A stretch of 64,000 bases of DNA, taken from Polyangium mundeleinium. GTDB taxonomy: Bacteria > Myxococcota_A > Polyangia > Polyangiales > Polyangiaceae. The DNA lies in contig NZ_JAQNDO010000001.1 of NCBI RefSeq assembly GCF_028369105.1, forward strand, positions 992,001 to 1,056,000, in the 5' to 3' direction. A model generated the notes under the pieces. That model was not told the DNA's origin. It did not search any database and worked only from the letters and a program-made list of their open reading frames with translations. Each line of letters opens with the position of its first letter. Positions within the stretch are counted from its first letter, which is position 1. The position numbers and the translations under genes were made by a program. Shown here one piece after another: positions 34,533 to 43,061 of the stretch.

Positions 34533-35303
34533 ATGAAGGACAAGATCATCGTCATCACGGGGGCGAGCGCGGGGATCGGCGCTGCGATCGCGCGAAAGGC
34601 GGCGGCCGAGGGGGCGCGCGTCGTGCTCGCCGCGCGCAGGGAGAAGGAGCTCTCCGAGGTCGCCGCCGCGTGCGGGCCTGACGCGCTCGCGGTGATCACG
34701 GACGTGACCGTGCGCTCCGACGTTGAATCCCTCGCGCGGCAGGCCGTCGAGCGGTTCCGCCGGGTCGACGTGTGGATCAACAACGCGGGCCGCGGCATCA
34801 CCCGCGCCCCCTCCGAAATCACGGACGACGATCTCGATATGATGATGCGCGACAACGTGAAAAGCGCGCTCTACGGCATGCAGGCGATCCTGCCGCATTT
34901 CAAGGAGCGTAACGCGGGGCAGATCCTCAACGTCTCCTCGATGCTCGGCCGTATCCCGTTTTTCGCCCTCCGGGCCGCCTACTCGGCCTCCAAACACGCG
35001 CTGAACGCCCTTACCGCCGGCCTGCGCGCCGAGCTCAGACACACGTTCCCGGGGATCGTCGTCACCACCGTCTCGCCGGGGGTCGTCGCGACGGAGTTCG
35101 GCCTCAATGCCGTGCACGGCGGGGTCGATTCGCGATCCATGCCGGGCGCGCAGAGTGTCGACGAGGTCGCCGACGTGGTGATCGACGCGATTCGCAATCC
35201 GCAGATCGACGTGTACACGCGCCCCGTGTATGCCGACAATGTTCGCCGTTATTACGATGACATGGACGCCTTCGAGCGCGCCTCGTTTGTCGGGCCGAAA
35301 TGA
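34533..35303 (+). CDS. Short-chain dehydrogenase/reductase
   Basis: 256 aa, classical SDR length. The NAD(P) motif is TGASAGIG (residues 9-16), with NNAG in VWINNAGRG. The catalytic Ser-Tyr-Lys are in NVSSML and YSASKHA. The PGVVATEF segment follows. Arginine residues after strand 2 (AARREK) suggest NADP. Longer starts at 34482 (GTG) and 34521 exist, but MKDKIIVITG is the family-typical beginning. Substrate unknown. Followed after 16 bp by a lipoprotein gene, probably the same operon. Confidence 0.9.
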   Translation: MKDKIIVITGASAGIGAAIARKAAAEGARVVLAARREKELSEVAAACGPDALAVITDVTVRSDVESLARQAVERFRRVDVWINNAGRGITRAPSEITDDDLDMMMRDNVKSALYGMQAILPHFKERNAGQILNVSSMLGRIPFFALRAAYSASKHALNALTAGLRAELRHTFPGIVVTTVSPGVVATEFGLNAVHGGVDSRSMPGAQSVDEVADVVIDAIRNPQIDVYTRPVYADNVRRYYDDMDAFERASFVGPK

Positions 35304-35319
35304 TCCGGAGGAGTTCGCA

Positions 35320-35886
35320 ATGAAGCGAGGATCGATCGCAGTCTGCCTGATCGCCATGTCGTGCAAGCCGACGGGCAGCGAGCCTCCGAAGGATGCCCCG
35401 GCGCCGCGTCCGCTCGGCGAGCTCCTCCAGCAGCAGGACCTGACGTACGACGACCTCGGCAAAGATTTTCGCTGGACGCGCGGACAGGCGTTCTCGAAGG
35501 CCGGCACGCGGGACGCCGCCGGGTGGCCCCCGTCCGATTCGACGAAGATCACCGTTCGGTACACGAATCCCGACGGCTGGGGCGGGGATCCCAGCGCCCG
35601 CACGGGCAAGGGTCGGCGCGATTGCCTCGTCGGCATTTGCCCGACCACGAAAGAGATCGTCGAGTCGGATCTCGAAGTGAATGGCCCCCACGCGATCCTG
35701 GAGCTGCCCGCGGCGGATTGCCAGATCCGCCTGACGACCCGGGATTTTCACGGCTACCCTGCGGCGCACCTCCATCGCGAGCCGGGCCTCCCGGGCGGCC
35801 AAGGCTACGACGCGCCGAAGCTCCCCGCGGGCACTTCGGCGGGCGCCGTGGTCGATATGGGAGAAGTGACCCCGCGGAGGGAATGA
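35320..35886 (+). CDS. Hypothetical lipoprotein
   Basis: 188 aa with start ATG behind CGGAGGAG. Short signal peptide with lipobox IAMSC (Cys 15), a Pro-rich spacer, then a domain with three cysteines (RRDCLVGICPTTKEIVESDLEV, AADCQIRLTTRDFHG). The C-terminus is Gly/Pro-rich. Family not recognised. It precedes the second FHA-activator/kinase module by 132 bp, paralleling the lipoprotein next to the first module. Confidence 0.7.
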   Translation: MKRGSIAVCLIAMSCKPTGSEPPKDAPAPRPLGELLQQQDLTYDDLGKDFRWTRGQAFSKAGTRDAAGWPPSDSTKITVRYTNPDGWGGDPSARTGKGRRDCLVGICPTTKEIVESDLEVNGPHAILELPAADCQIRLTTRDFHGYPAAHLHREPGLPGGQGYDAPKLPAGTSAGAVVDMGEVTPRRE

Positions 35887-36018
35887 CGGCGGGCTGTCGG
35901 CCACCAAAGTCCTGGCCTCGGGCTCTTGCGGCGCGATCTCGTCGATACGCTATCGGGGGCACGCCTCCGACGGCGGCGGAGGTTGAAATTCCGCGGTGAT
36001 GGGGGATAGGATGCCGCC

Positions 36019-37440
36019 GTGTCCAGCGAACGCGACGCTTCCTTCACCTTGACGAGCATCGACGACGGACGATCCCTGCGGCTGCCGAACCTTCGGGTCA
36101 CCGTCACGCCCCCCGATCGGCAAACCGTCACGGCGCCCCTCGGGCTCGCGCCCCTCGTGCTCGGCAAGAGCCCCGAATGTGATCTCGTGGTCACGGATCC
36201 CAAGGTATCGCGGGTGCATTGCGAGATCCGCCTCACCGAGCAGGGCGTCCTCTTGAAGGACATCCAGAGCCGGAATGGCACCTTCATTCGTGACGTGCGT
36301 ATCGTCGAGGCCCTCCTCCCGCCGGGCGTGCCCGCCACCGTGGGCGATTCGATGCTCGTTGTGCAGCCGTCCGGCGGGGCCGCCGTCCTTCCCCTCTCCA
36401 CGCGCGGCTCGTTCGGCGACGCGGTCGGCGAAGGCCTCGCGATGCGGGCGCTCTTCGCGCGGCTGGAGCGCGTGGCGAAATCCGAAGAGACCATTCTTTT
36501 GCTCGGCGAATCCGGCACGGGCAAGGAGGTGCTCGCCCGCTCCCTTCACCAGGAGAGCCGGCGCGCCCATGGCCCGTACGTGATCGTCGATTGTGGGGCC
36601 ATCCCGTCGTCCACCATCGAGGGCGAGCTCTTCGGGACCGTCGCGGGTGCGGCCACGGGCGCGGTGAACCGGGCGGGCTTCTTCGAGGCCGCGCATCAGG
36701 GGACGATCTTCATCGACGAGATCGGTGAAGTTCCGCTCGAAGCGCAGCAGAAATTGCTCCGCGTGATCGAGGCTCGGACCGTGCGGAGGCTCGGTTCGAC
36801 GCAGGAGCGGGCCATCGACGTGCGCATCGTCGCGGCCACGCATCGGAACCTCAAGGCCATGGTGGCAGCGGGCAAGTTCCGGCAGGACCTGTATTTCCGC
36901 CTCTCGGTGCTCGAGCTTCAAGTGCCACCCCTGCGTGAGCGGCGGGAGGACATTCCGCTGCTCGTCGAACGTTTCCTTTCGAGCCGCAATCCACCGCTGA
37001 AGGCCTCGGACCTGCCGCCCGAGACCCTTCCTATGTTGGTGGGATACGAATGGCCGGGCAACGTGCGCGAGCTCCGAAACGTGATCGCGCGTCTCGTGCT
37101 GTTTCCCGAGCTCCTGCACGAGATCCTGGGCCCTGCGGCGGGCTACGCGCCCGAGCCCACGGCCGCGCCGCTGCGCGCCGACGAGGCGGCGAAGGTGGAT
37201 CCGGAGGATTTGAAGCTCGGCAAATTGCTCGAACTTTCGCTGCCCGAGGCGCGTGAGGCCGTGCTGGCAGAGCTCGAACGCAAGTACGCGACGGCAAAGC
37301 TTCGCAAGTACGACGGCAACATCTCGCGCGCGGCCGAGGCCATGGGCGTCTCGCGGCAGCTCCTTCACCGGTTGCTCGACCGGCACGGGATACGCGCCAA
37401 GGATGGCCTCTCCGAGAGCCCGGCGTCGCGGCGGACCTGA
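36019..37440 (+). CDS. FHA-domain sigma54-activator homologue with degenerate GAFTGA loop
   Basis: 473 aa with a GTG start. FHA domain at about 45-115 (VLGKSPECDLVVTDPKVSRVHCEI, SRNGTFI). AAA+ domain with Walker A GESGTGKE (163-170) and Walker B FIDEIGE. The sigma54-contact loop reads GAATGA (210-215) where GAFTGA is expected; the phenylalanine that touches sigma54 is alanine. The Fis-type HTH is NISRAAEAMGVSRQLLHRLL. In the same direction as the giant kinase, with an 8-bp gap, so they form an operon in which the kinase probably signals through the FHA domain. Whether it can drive sigma54 transcription is doubtful. Confidence 0.9.
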   Translation: MSSERDASFTLTSIDDGRSLRLPNLRVTVTPPDRQTVTAPLGLAPLVLGKSPECDLVVTDPKVSRVHCEIRLTEQGVLLKDIQSRNGTFIRDVRIVEALLPPGVPATVGDSMLVVQPSGGAAVLPLSTRGSFGDAVGEGLAMRALFARLERVAKSEETILLLGESGTGKEVLARSLHQESRRAHGPYVIVDCGAIPSSTIEGELFGTVAGAATGAVNRAGFFEAAHQGTIFIDEIGEVPLEAQQKLLRVIEARTVRRLGSTQERAIDVRIVAATHRNLKAMVAAGKFRQDLYFRLSVLELQVPPLRERREDIPLLVERFLSSRNPPLKASDLPPETLPMLVGYEWPGNVRELRNVIARLVLFPELLHEILGPAAGYAPEPTAAPLRADEAAKVDPEDLKLGKLLELSLPEAREAVLAELERKYATAKLRKYDGNISRAAEAMGVSRQLLHRLLDRHGIRAKDGLSESPASRRT

Positions 37441-37448
37441 TCGACGCG

Positions 37449-40400
37449 ATGAAATACGGACGGCTGCGACGGGACGAGCCCGGACAAACGCAGGACGTGA
37501 CGGTCGAGCAGGCCGAGCCGCCTCGCGCGCCGCCCGTCGTGGACCATGCATCTTCGGCCGGCGCGTCCGACGTCACCCATACGCTGGACGCACCTGCGCA
37601 GATCGCGCGTGCGGAGCAGGTGCCGCCGGACGCGGGCGCTGAAATGTCGGAAATCCCGCCGGCGCTGTATTCGCGTTTCGAGGCGTTCGAATTCCTCGGG
37701 CGTGGTGGAATGGGCGCCGTGTACAAGGCGCGGGATTTTCGCCTCGGCCGCGAGGTCGCCATCAAGCTTCTCTTCGGCGCCGATCCCGAGCTCGGCGGCA
37801 GCTTGCTCCGCGAGGCCCGCTCGCAGGCGCGCATCGACCATGAAAACGTGTGTGAGGTGTACGAGGCCGGGACGGCCGATCATATCCGGTTCATCGTCAT
37901 GCAGCTCCTGCATGGCGAGCCGCTCGACAAGGTGAGGTCGGCGATGACGCTGGAAGAGAAGGTGCGCGTCGTCCGGCAGGTCGCCTTGGCTTTGCACGAG
38001 GCGCATCGGATCGGGCTCGTGCATCGCGACGTCAAACCCGCGAACATCCTGGTAGAGCGCGGCGAGGACGGGGCGTGGAAGCCCTACATCATGGATTTCG
38101 GCCTCGCGCGGGAAATGGGTGATACCGGGGCGACGGTGACGGGCGCGCTCATGGGAACGCCGTCGTTCATGGCGCCCGAGCAGGCGGCGGGGAAGGTGCG
38201 CTCCCTCGATCGTCGCACGGACGTGTATTGCCTCGGCGCGACGCTCTACGACGTCCTCGCCGGCCGTCCGCCGATCGTCGCCGACAACCTCCCGTCCTTG
38301 CTCCAGGGGATCGTGCAGGACGAGCCCCCGCCGGTCCGCAAGGTTTTTCGCGACGTGCCCCAGGACCTCGAGGCGATCGTGATGAAATGCCTCGAAAAGG
38401 AGCCTTCGGCGCGATACGAATCGGCGAAGGCGCTGGGCGACGATCTGCAGCGGTTCCTCGATGGTGATCCGGTGGAGGCGCGGCGGCGATCGGTCGGATA
38501 CGTCCTGTGGAAGCGCGCGCGGCGGCACAAGGGCAAGGTGGCGCTCGCGAGCGTCGCGCTCGTCGTCGTGGCGGTGCTCGTCGGGGCCTGGATACGCGAG
38601 CGACAGCGGGCTGCCACGCAGGTGACGCTCTCGCGCGAACTCGGCGAGAGCGTGAAGGAAATGGAGTTTTTCCTGCGAAACGCGCACGGCATGCCGCTCC
38701 ACGACATGGATCGCGAGCGGACGATCGTGCGCGAGCGGTTGAAGGCGATCGCGTCGTCGATGGGCGCCGTGGGGAAGATCGGCGAGGGGCCGGGGCATTA
38801 TGCGCTCGGGTGTGGGTACCTCGCGCTGCAGGAGCACGCGGAGGCGCTCGCGCACCTCACGCGGGCGGAGGCCGCGGGGTATCGGGATACGGGGCTCGAT
38901 TATTCGATGGGGATGGCGCTCAGCGAGATCTACAAGAAAGAGCTCGCGGACACGAAGCGGATGGAGGGGGAGCGGAAGCGACAACGCATCGCGGTGATCG
39001 AGGCCGAATACAAGGCGCCGGCGCTCGTGCACCTCAAAGCGGCGCTCGGGGGGACGATCGAGGCGCCTGCGTACGTGGAGGGGCTGATCGCGTTTCACGA
39101 GGGGCGGCACGAGGAGGCGCTCGTGAAGGCGCGGGAGGCCTTCGAGAAGGCGCCTTGGCTGTACGAGGCGCGGAAGCTCGAAGGCGACGTGCTCTTCGCG
39201 ATGGGGAGGAAGTACGGCCACGACGCGGCGTTCGACCACGAAAAGATGTCGAATTGGTTCGGTCAGGCGGGGGACGCGTATCACGCGGCCGCCGCCATCG
39301 GGAGCAGCGATCCGGCGGTGCACGTCGCGATGTGCGAGCTCTTCACGCAGGAGATGAACGGCGCGCGCGCGGCGCAGAAGGCCCTCCGGCCGAGCTTCGA
39401 GGCGGCGAAGGAGGCGTGTGGAAACGCGATCGCCGCGAGCCCCGCGATTGGTCTCGGACACCTGCGATTGGCGCAATTGCATTCGCATTTCGCGTGGCAC
39501 GTCGCCGTCGGGGATGCGCCCGACGAGCAGCCGGAGGTCGCGATCGCGAAGGCCCTCGAGCACGCGGAGAAGGCGGCGCAGAGGGGCGCCGAGGAGCCGA
39601 TGGCGTGGTACGTCGTGGCCGCGGTTTGGCGGACGCGGGCCCTTCACGCGAGCGAGCGCGGCCTCGATGTGGTGCCCGCGGTCGACCACGCCATCACGGC
39701 GTACGACGAGGCGCTCTTGCGGGACCCCGTCTTCGTGTGGGCGCTGAACGAAAGCTGCTCCGCGTATTATTCCCGTGCCCAGCACGAATTCATGCACGGC
39801 ATCGACGCGCGCCGCTCCATCGAGGAGGGACTTCGGCGTTGCAACAAGGCCCTCGAGATCGACCCGAGTTTTTCCTACGCGAAGCTCACGGCGATCGACC
39901 ATCGATTGCTGCTGGCGGAGCAAGCGGTGGCGATGGGGCAATCCCCGCGCGACGTCGTGAAGGAAGCGGAGGCGCTGATCGATGCGTTTCAGCAGCAATC
40001 GCCGCGCTCGTCGGTGCCGCATCGCTTTCGCGCCATGCTGGCGCTGATGGAAGCGACGTACCTGCTCGAATCCGGCGGCGATCCGACGCCTGCATTGCTC
40101 CGGGCCGACGCAAACACCGCGGAGCACGCGCGCCTCGCGCCGACGTCCTCCCTCACGGACAAGCTCCGCGGACGAGCGGCCACGATCCGCGCGCGGCTTC
40201 ATTGCGAGCGCGGGGAGGATCCGTCGTCCTGGATCCTCGAAGCGAGGGACGCCTTCGGAAACGCCATGAAGGCGAAGCCGAGTCACCTCGAGTATCGGGT
40301 GGGGAGCGCCATGGTGGAGACGATCGCCCTGCGCTGGGCGATGCAACGGAACAAGGCCAACGAGGCTCGATTCGATGCGGCGCTCGAATCGGTTTTGCCG

Positions 40401-40769
40401 CTCCTCGACGTGAAGCGCGCCGATCCTCGACTTTACGTCGCGCTTGGCGAGATTCACGAGCTCAAAGGTCGGTTCAGGAGCGGGCGAGGCGGAGGCGCGG
40501 AGCCCGAGATCACGCGGGGGCTGGCGTTCATCACGCAGGCGTTGTCCATTCATCCCCGCATGCCGGGCGCCCTCGCGTGCAAGGGCAGGCTCTTGCTTCT
40601 GCGGGCGTCGATGGCCAAGAGGGAGAGCGAGGCGCGCGAGGCTGCGAAATTGTCGCTGGAGGCATTTTCGGCGGCTGCGCGGGACAACCCGCTCGTCGAG
40701 AGGATGGACCGGCAGGCCATCGAGGCCGCGCGGCGCCTTGCGCGGGAGGCGCCGGCGCGCGGCCCCTGA
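37449..40769 (+). CDS. Giant Ser/Thr protein kinase with TPR-type C-terminal half (paralogue)
   Basis: 1106 aa. Kinase domain (about 77-340): P-loop GRGGMGAVY, Lys106, HRDVKPAN (D194), DFG (216-218) and GTPSFMAPEQA, all intact. Transmembrane helix about 360-380 (ALASVALVVVAVLVGAWI). The C-terminal about 700 residues are TPR-like and align visibly with the kinase at 21019 (HYALGCGYLAL and HYALGRGYLAL; LYEARKLEGDV and LYEAEKLEGDV). Downstream partner of the FHA-activator homologue in one operon. Likely membrane-anchored, with the TPR part in the periplasm or on the opposite side from the kinase. Confidence 0.93.
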   Translation: MKYGRLRRDEPGQTQDVTVEQAEPPRAPPVVDHASSAGASDVTHTLDAPAQIARAEQVPPDAGAEMSEIPPALYSRFEAFEFLGRGGMGAVYKARDFRLGREVAIKLLFGADPELGGSLLREARSQARIDHENVCEVYEAGTADHIRFIVMQLLHGEPLDKVRSAMTLEEKVRVVRQVALALHEAHRIGLVHRDVKPANILVERGEDGAWKPYIMDFGLAREMGDTGATVTGALMGTPSFMAPEQAAGKVRSLDRRTDVYCLGATLYDVLAGRPPIVADNLPSLLQGIVQDEPPPVRKVFRDVPQDLEAIVMKCLEKEPSARYESAKALGDDLQRFLDGDPVEARRRSVGYVLWKRARRHKGKVALASVALVVVAVLVGAWIRERQRAATQVTLSRELGESVKEMEFFLRNAHGMPLHDMDRERTIVRERLKAIASSMGAVGKIGEGPGHYALGCGYLALQEHAEALAHLTRAEAAGYRDTGLDYSMGMALSEIYKKELADTKRMEGERKRQRIAVIEAEYKAPALVHLKAALGGTIEAPAYVEGLIAFHEGRHEEALVKAREAFEKAPWLYEARKLEGDVLFAMGRKYGHDAAFDHEKMSNWFGQAGDAYHAAAAIGSSDPAVHVAMCELFTQEMNGARAAQKALRPSFEAAKEACGNAIAASPAIGLGHLRLAQLHSHFAWHVAVGDAPDEQPEVAIAKALEHAEKAAQRGAEEPMAWYVVAAVWRTRALHASERGLDVVPAVDHAITAYDEALLRDPVFVWALNESCSAYYSRAQHEFMHGIDARRSIEEGLRRCNKALEIDPSFSYAKLTAIDHRLLLAEQAVAMGQSPRDVVKEAEALIDAFQQQSPRSSVPHRFRAMLALMEATYLLESGGDPTPALLRADANTAEHARLAPTSSLTDKLRGRAATIRARLHCERGEDPSSWILEARDAFGNAMKAKPSHLEYRVGSAMVETIALRWAMQRNKANEARFDAALESVLPLLDVKRADPRLYVALGEIHELKGRFRSGRGGGAEPEITRGLAFITQALSIHPRMPGALACKGRLLLLRASMAKRESEAREAAKLSLEAFSAAARDNPLVERMDRQAIEAARRLAREAPARGP

Positions 40770-40779
40770 GAATATTGCA

Positions 40780-41616
40780 TCAAGGGCCGTCGCACGCGGG
40801 GTCGTGCTCCGCGGTGAAAAATCCTCCGATGGTGTTGAGCCAGGTCTTGATGGCAGGACGGCCGAGGCAGCTCCAGTTTTTCGTGACGGGGTTCTGCGTG
40901 CAATCCGTACCCATGCTCGATCGCACTTCCACATTGCAGTCGGGGATCAGGTCGCCCGGTGTGTGCTCCGATGTGCAAGTCCGCGTCAGCAGCGTGTTGT
41001 ACGAATTTTCGCATGGCAGGACGAGTTCCTTTAAGGGCCAGACGATGTACTCGCGTTCTCCCGTGTCCGACAGGCGAGCCACCCAGAGGGCCTCTTGGAA
41101 GCCGAACATGATGGCCTGCATGCCCTTTAGGCCGTTGGAGGTGACGGAATCCCCCGTGATCCGGATCGGCACGGGCGTCTCCTTGGGGTTGATGTTCACG
41201 AGCATGCATGTGAAGAGGTCCAACTTCTCGGAGAGGGTGAGGCCGCGCGTCGCCCACTCCGGCGTGGTCTTCAGGTGGCCCCATCCGACGTGACCGCCGG
41301 GGCCGTAGGTTCCCTCCGGCAATGCGCAGTGGATCGCATACGCGAGCGTGCGGCTACCCGTGTCGGCGAGCAGCTCGGCCACGGCCGTATTCTCCGGCGC
41401 GTTGATGCTGAGGTCCGCCGCTTCCCATAGCAGGTCCGCGTGATCGTGGAAGTCGTCGGTGCCGAGGCTGTTGGTTCCGTGATCGCCGGCCTCGAGTGTC
41501 TCGAGCCCGACGCTGTCGATGGGATCGACGCTATCCTCGGGCGCCGCGAGACACCCCGCCGTGAGCAGACCGGAACCGATGGCAGCAGCAAGGAGGAGGG
41601 AGCGGTGGGGTGTCAT
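40780..41616 (-). CDS. Hypothetical lipoprotein
   Basis: 278 aa. Signal peptide with lipobox LTAGC (Cys 22), acidic spacer, then a globular domain with LPEGTYGPGGHVGWGHL, LSEKLDLFTCMLVNINPKETPVPI and several cysteines near the C-terminus (CNVEVRSSMGTDCTQNP, WSCLGRP, DPACDGP). No recognised family. Convergent with the giant kinase (10-bp gap). Divergent from the secreted protein at 41957 across a region with sigma54-like sites and a palindrome. Confidence 0.78.
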   Translation of the reverse strand: MTPHRSLLLAAAIGSGLLTAGCLAAPEDSVDPIDSVGLETLEAGDHGTNSLGTDDFHDHADLLWEAADLSINAPENTAVAELLADTGSRTLAYAIHCALPEGTYGPGGHVGWGHLKTTPEWATRGLTLSEKLDLFTCMLVNINPKETPVPIRITGDSVTSNGLKGMQAIMFGFQEALWVARLSDTGEREYIVWPLKELVLPCENSYNTLLTRTCTSEHTPGDLIPDCNVEVRSSMGTDCTQNPVTKNWSCLGRPAIKTWLNTIGGFFTAEHDPACDGP

Positions 41617-41683
41617 GGCAGTTGAGTCCTTTATCTGAAGTTCGGGCGACGTTTTCGTCCGTCGCGTGGATACGGCCCATCAT

Positions 41684-41699
41684 AACAAGACCCATGCCA
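41684..41699 (-). promoter_or_regulatory. Candidate sigma54 promoter of lipoprotein gene 40780-41616
   Basis: Minus strand TGGCATG-GGTC-TTGTT: the -24 element is close to consensus and the -12 element matches TTGCT at 4 of 5, with the C of the invariant GC changed to T. The predicted start is about 57 nt before the ATG, similar to the GON gene. Confidence 0.35.
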
Positions 41700-41781
41700 G
41701 GCCGAAAGGTGGCCCGGCGCATGCTCCATCGCACGGAACATGCGCCACAGCCCCGCCTCGCGAGACATGGTGCCGCGACAC

Positions 41782-41799
41782 TGTCACGCCGCCGTGACA
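41782..41799. promoter_or_regulatory. 18-bp palindrome TGTCAC-N6-GTGACA
   Basis: Perfect 6-6-6 inverted repeat between divergent genes, about 83 bp upstream of the minus-facing and 99 bp upstream of the plus-facing -24-like sites. Placement fits a shared activator-binding site. The arms differ from the TGGAGG/CCTCCA palindromes, so a different regulator is expected. Confidence 0.5.
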
Positions 41800-41897
41800 C
41801 CCGGTGTTCCGCCGTTGTGACAGCGCTTCTGCGCCGCAGAACATCGGGAGCTCGTCGCCGGAATGATAAATGCCCATAGCCACCCGTTGGCCTCGCC

Positions 41898-41929
41898 TGG
41901 CACGTCCTGTGCGAGGCACGTTCCGTGCA
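41898..41929 (+). promoter_or_regulatory. Tandem sigma54-like / dyad sites upstream of gene 41957
   Basis: TGGCACG-TCCT-GTGCG (41898-41913) and AGGCACG-TTCC-GTGCA (41914-41929) are 16-bp direct repeats. Each keeps GG-N10-GC. The second also forms a GCACG-TTC-CGTGC dyad. Either the first is a sigma54 promoter or both are operator sites of a repressor. Confidence 0.45.
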
Positions 41930-41956
41930 TTGGAAACCCCAGCGCCCGGAGCAGCC

Positions 41957-42430
41957 ATGAAGAAGATAGGCGCACTCGGACTCTTCGTCGCTCTCGCGGC
42001 GAGCACGGCCCTCGCCCGGGTGACGACTTCGCGTTCCGATCGTCTCGCCGCCGTGGGAGGTCATTATGGTGACGTGGCGGGTTACATCCGCATCGCAACG
42101 ACCACCGACGGCTTCAAGTACGTCGCCACCGCCGATGGCCAGAGACCGTTCGTTGTGTACAACGTGGGTGACAAGGTCACGGACGATGCGACGCTGGCGG
42201 TTTGCGGCATCCACGCGGCCGGGGGGCTCGTCGGATGCGATCCGGCTTATGGCGCGACCATGCTTTACGCGCTGGAGGACCTCCAGAGCTCCACGCCCGA
42301 CCCGAGCGAGATGACGATCCAGTGCCACGTGCTCTTCGGGACCACGGGCCACTGCAAGATCACGTGGCTCGACGGGAGCGCGGCGTGTTATGTGTGCAGC
42401 GATGGCGCCTGCGCCAAGACCGATTGCTAG
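41957..42430 (+). CDS. Small secreted protein of unknown function
   Basis: 157 aa, starting MKKIGALGLFVALAASTALA with an Ala-x-Ala signal peptidase I site near residue 20. The mature part has three pairs of cysteines (VCGIHAAGGLVGCD, QCHVLFGTTGHCKI, CYVCSDGACAKTDC), suggesting a disulfide-rich exported protein. No recognised family. RBS CGGAGC. Upstream sequence carries tandem sigma54-like sites. Confidence 0.75.
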   Translation: MKKIGALGLFVALAASTALARVTTSRSDRLAAVGGHYGDVAGYIRIATTTDGFKYVATADGQRPFVVYNVGDKVTDDATLAVCGIHAAGGLVGCDPAYGATMLYALEDLQSSTPDPSEMTIQCHVLFGTTGHCKITWLDGSAACYVCSDGACAKTDC

Positions 42431-42549
42431 ATAGGCCCTTCGATGCGGTGAAGCCCTCTGCGAGAAGCACCGCGTCGGTGCCGATCGGAGCGTCGTCGAG
42501 GTCGTCGGCTTCGAAGGGCCCCCGCAAGCTCAAACGTTTCGTCTGCGCG

Positions 42550-42963
42550 TTACGGGGCCGCGGGCTCGGCGGGTAGATCGTAGTCGAACGTGTATCGGTG
42601 TTCGCCGCCCACGATGTCGATTTGCATTCGGCCGTGCAGCCCGGTGAGGGAGCCCGTGGCGGTGTCGGGCACCACGGTCACCGAAAGCGAGGCGGCGCCG
42701 CGGTCCATCGTGCCGCTGTGTTGCAGCACGAAGCTCCCGGAGCGCCCGTCGAGCGCGCCTTCCACGCGCTCGAGCGCCACGTATCCGGCCGAACCCTTCA
42801 CGCCAGACACCGCGCTGATCATCTCCACGACGCTCGTGGCCACGAGTCCGCCCTCGAATCGTTTGTCGAAGCGGCTGCGCCCGAGCGTGGCGCCTTCGCG
42901 GGTATCGTACGGCGGTTCGGCGGTTCGGGTGATATCGAAGCGTCCTTGGGCCTTGTGGTTCAT
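42550..42963 (-). CDS. DUF3224-domain protein
   Basis: 137 aa beginning MNHKAQGRFDITRTAEPPY. DKRFEGGLVATSVVEMISA, GSAGYVALERVEGALDGRSGSFVLQHSG and VVPDTATGSLTGLHG match DUF3224, an allene-oxide-cyclase-like beta barrel found widely in actinobacteria and myxobacteria. Cytosolic; function not established. Divergent from the metallophosphoesterase gene, 98-bp gap. Confidence 0.88.
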   Translation of the reverse strand: MNHKAQGRFDITRTAEPPYDTREGATLGRSRFDKRFEGGLVATSVVEMISAVSGVKGSAGYVALERVEGALDGRSGSFVLQHSGTMDRGAASLSVTVVPDTATGSLTGLHGRMQIDIVGGEHRYTFDYDLPAEPAAP

Positions 42964-43061
42964 GGGGCGGACGGTACCGGGACAGACCCCGGCGTGCAAC
43001 CCCGCCGGCGGCGTTTTCCTGCGGTACGGGCGCGGGGCCGTCGAGGCTGCTAGGGTTTCGG

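Larger units (their letters stand above)
41617..41956. other. 340-bp divergent intergenic region
   Basis: No coding sequence convincingly fills this gap. It holds a minus-facing -24/-12-like site (41684-41699), a perfect palindrome TGTCAC-GCCGCC-GTGACA (41782-41799), an imperfect further half-site TTGTGACAG (about 41815), and two overlapping 16-bp direct repeats with sigma54-like spacing (41898-41929). Confidence 0.5.

Noticed and set aside
42273..42285. TGGAGG-A-CCTCCA palindrome
   Set aside because: Arms match the regulatory palindrome but the spacer is 1 bp and it lies inside a coding sequence (LEDLQ); coincidence.
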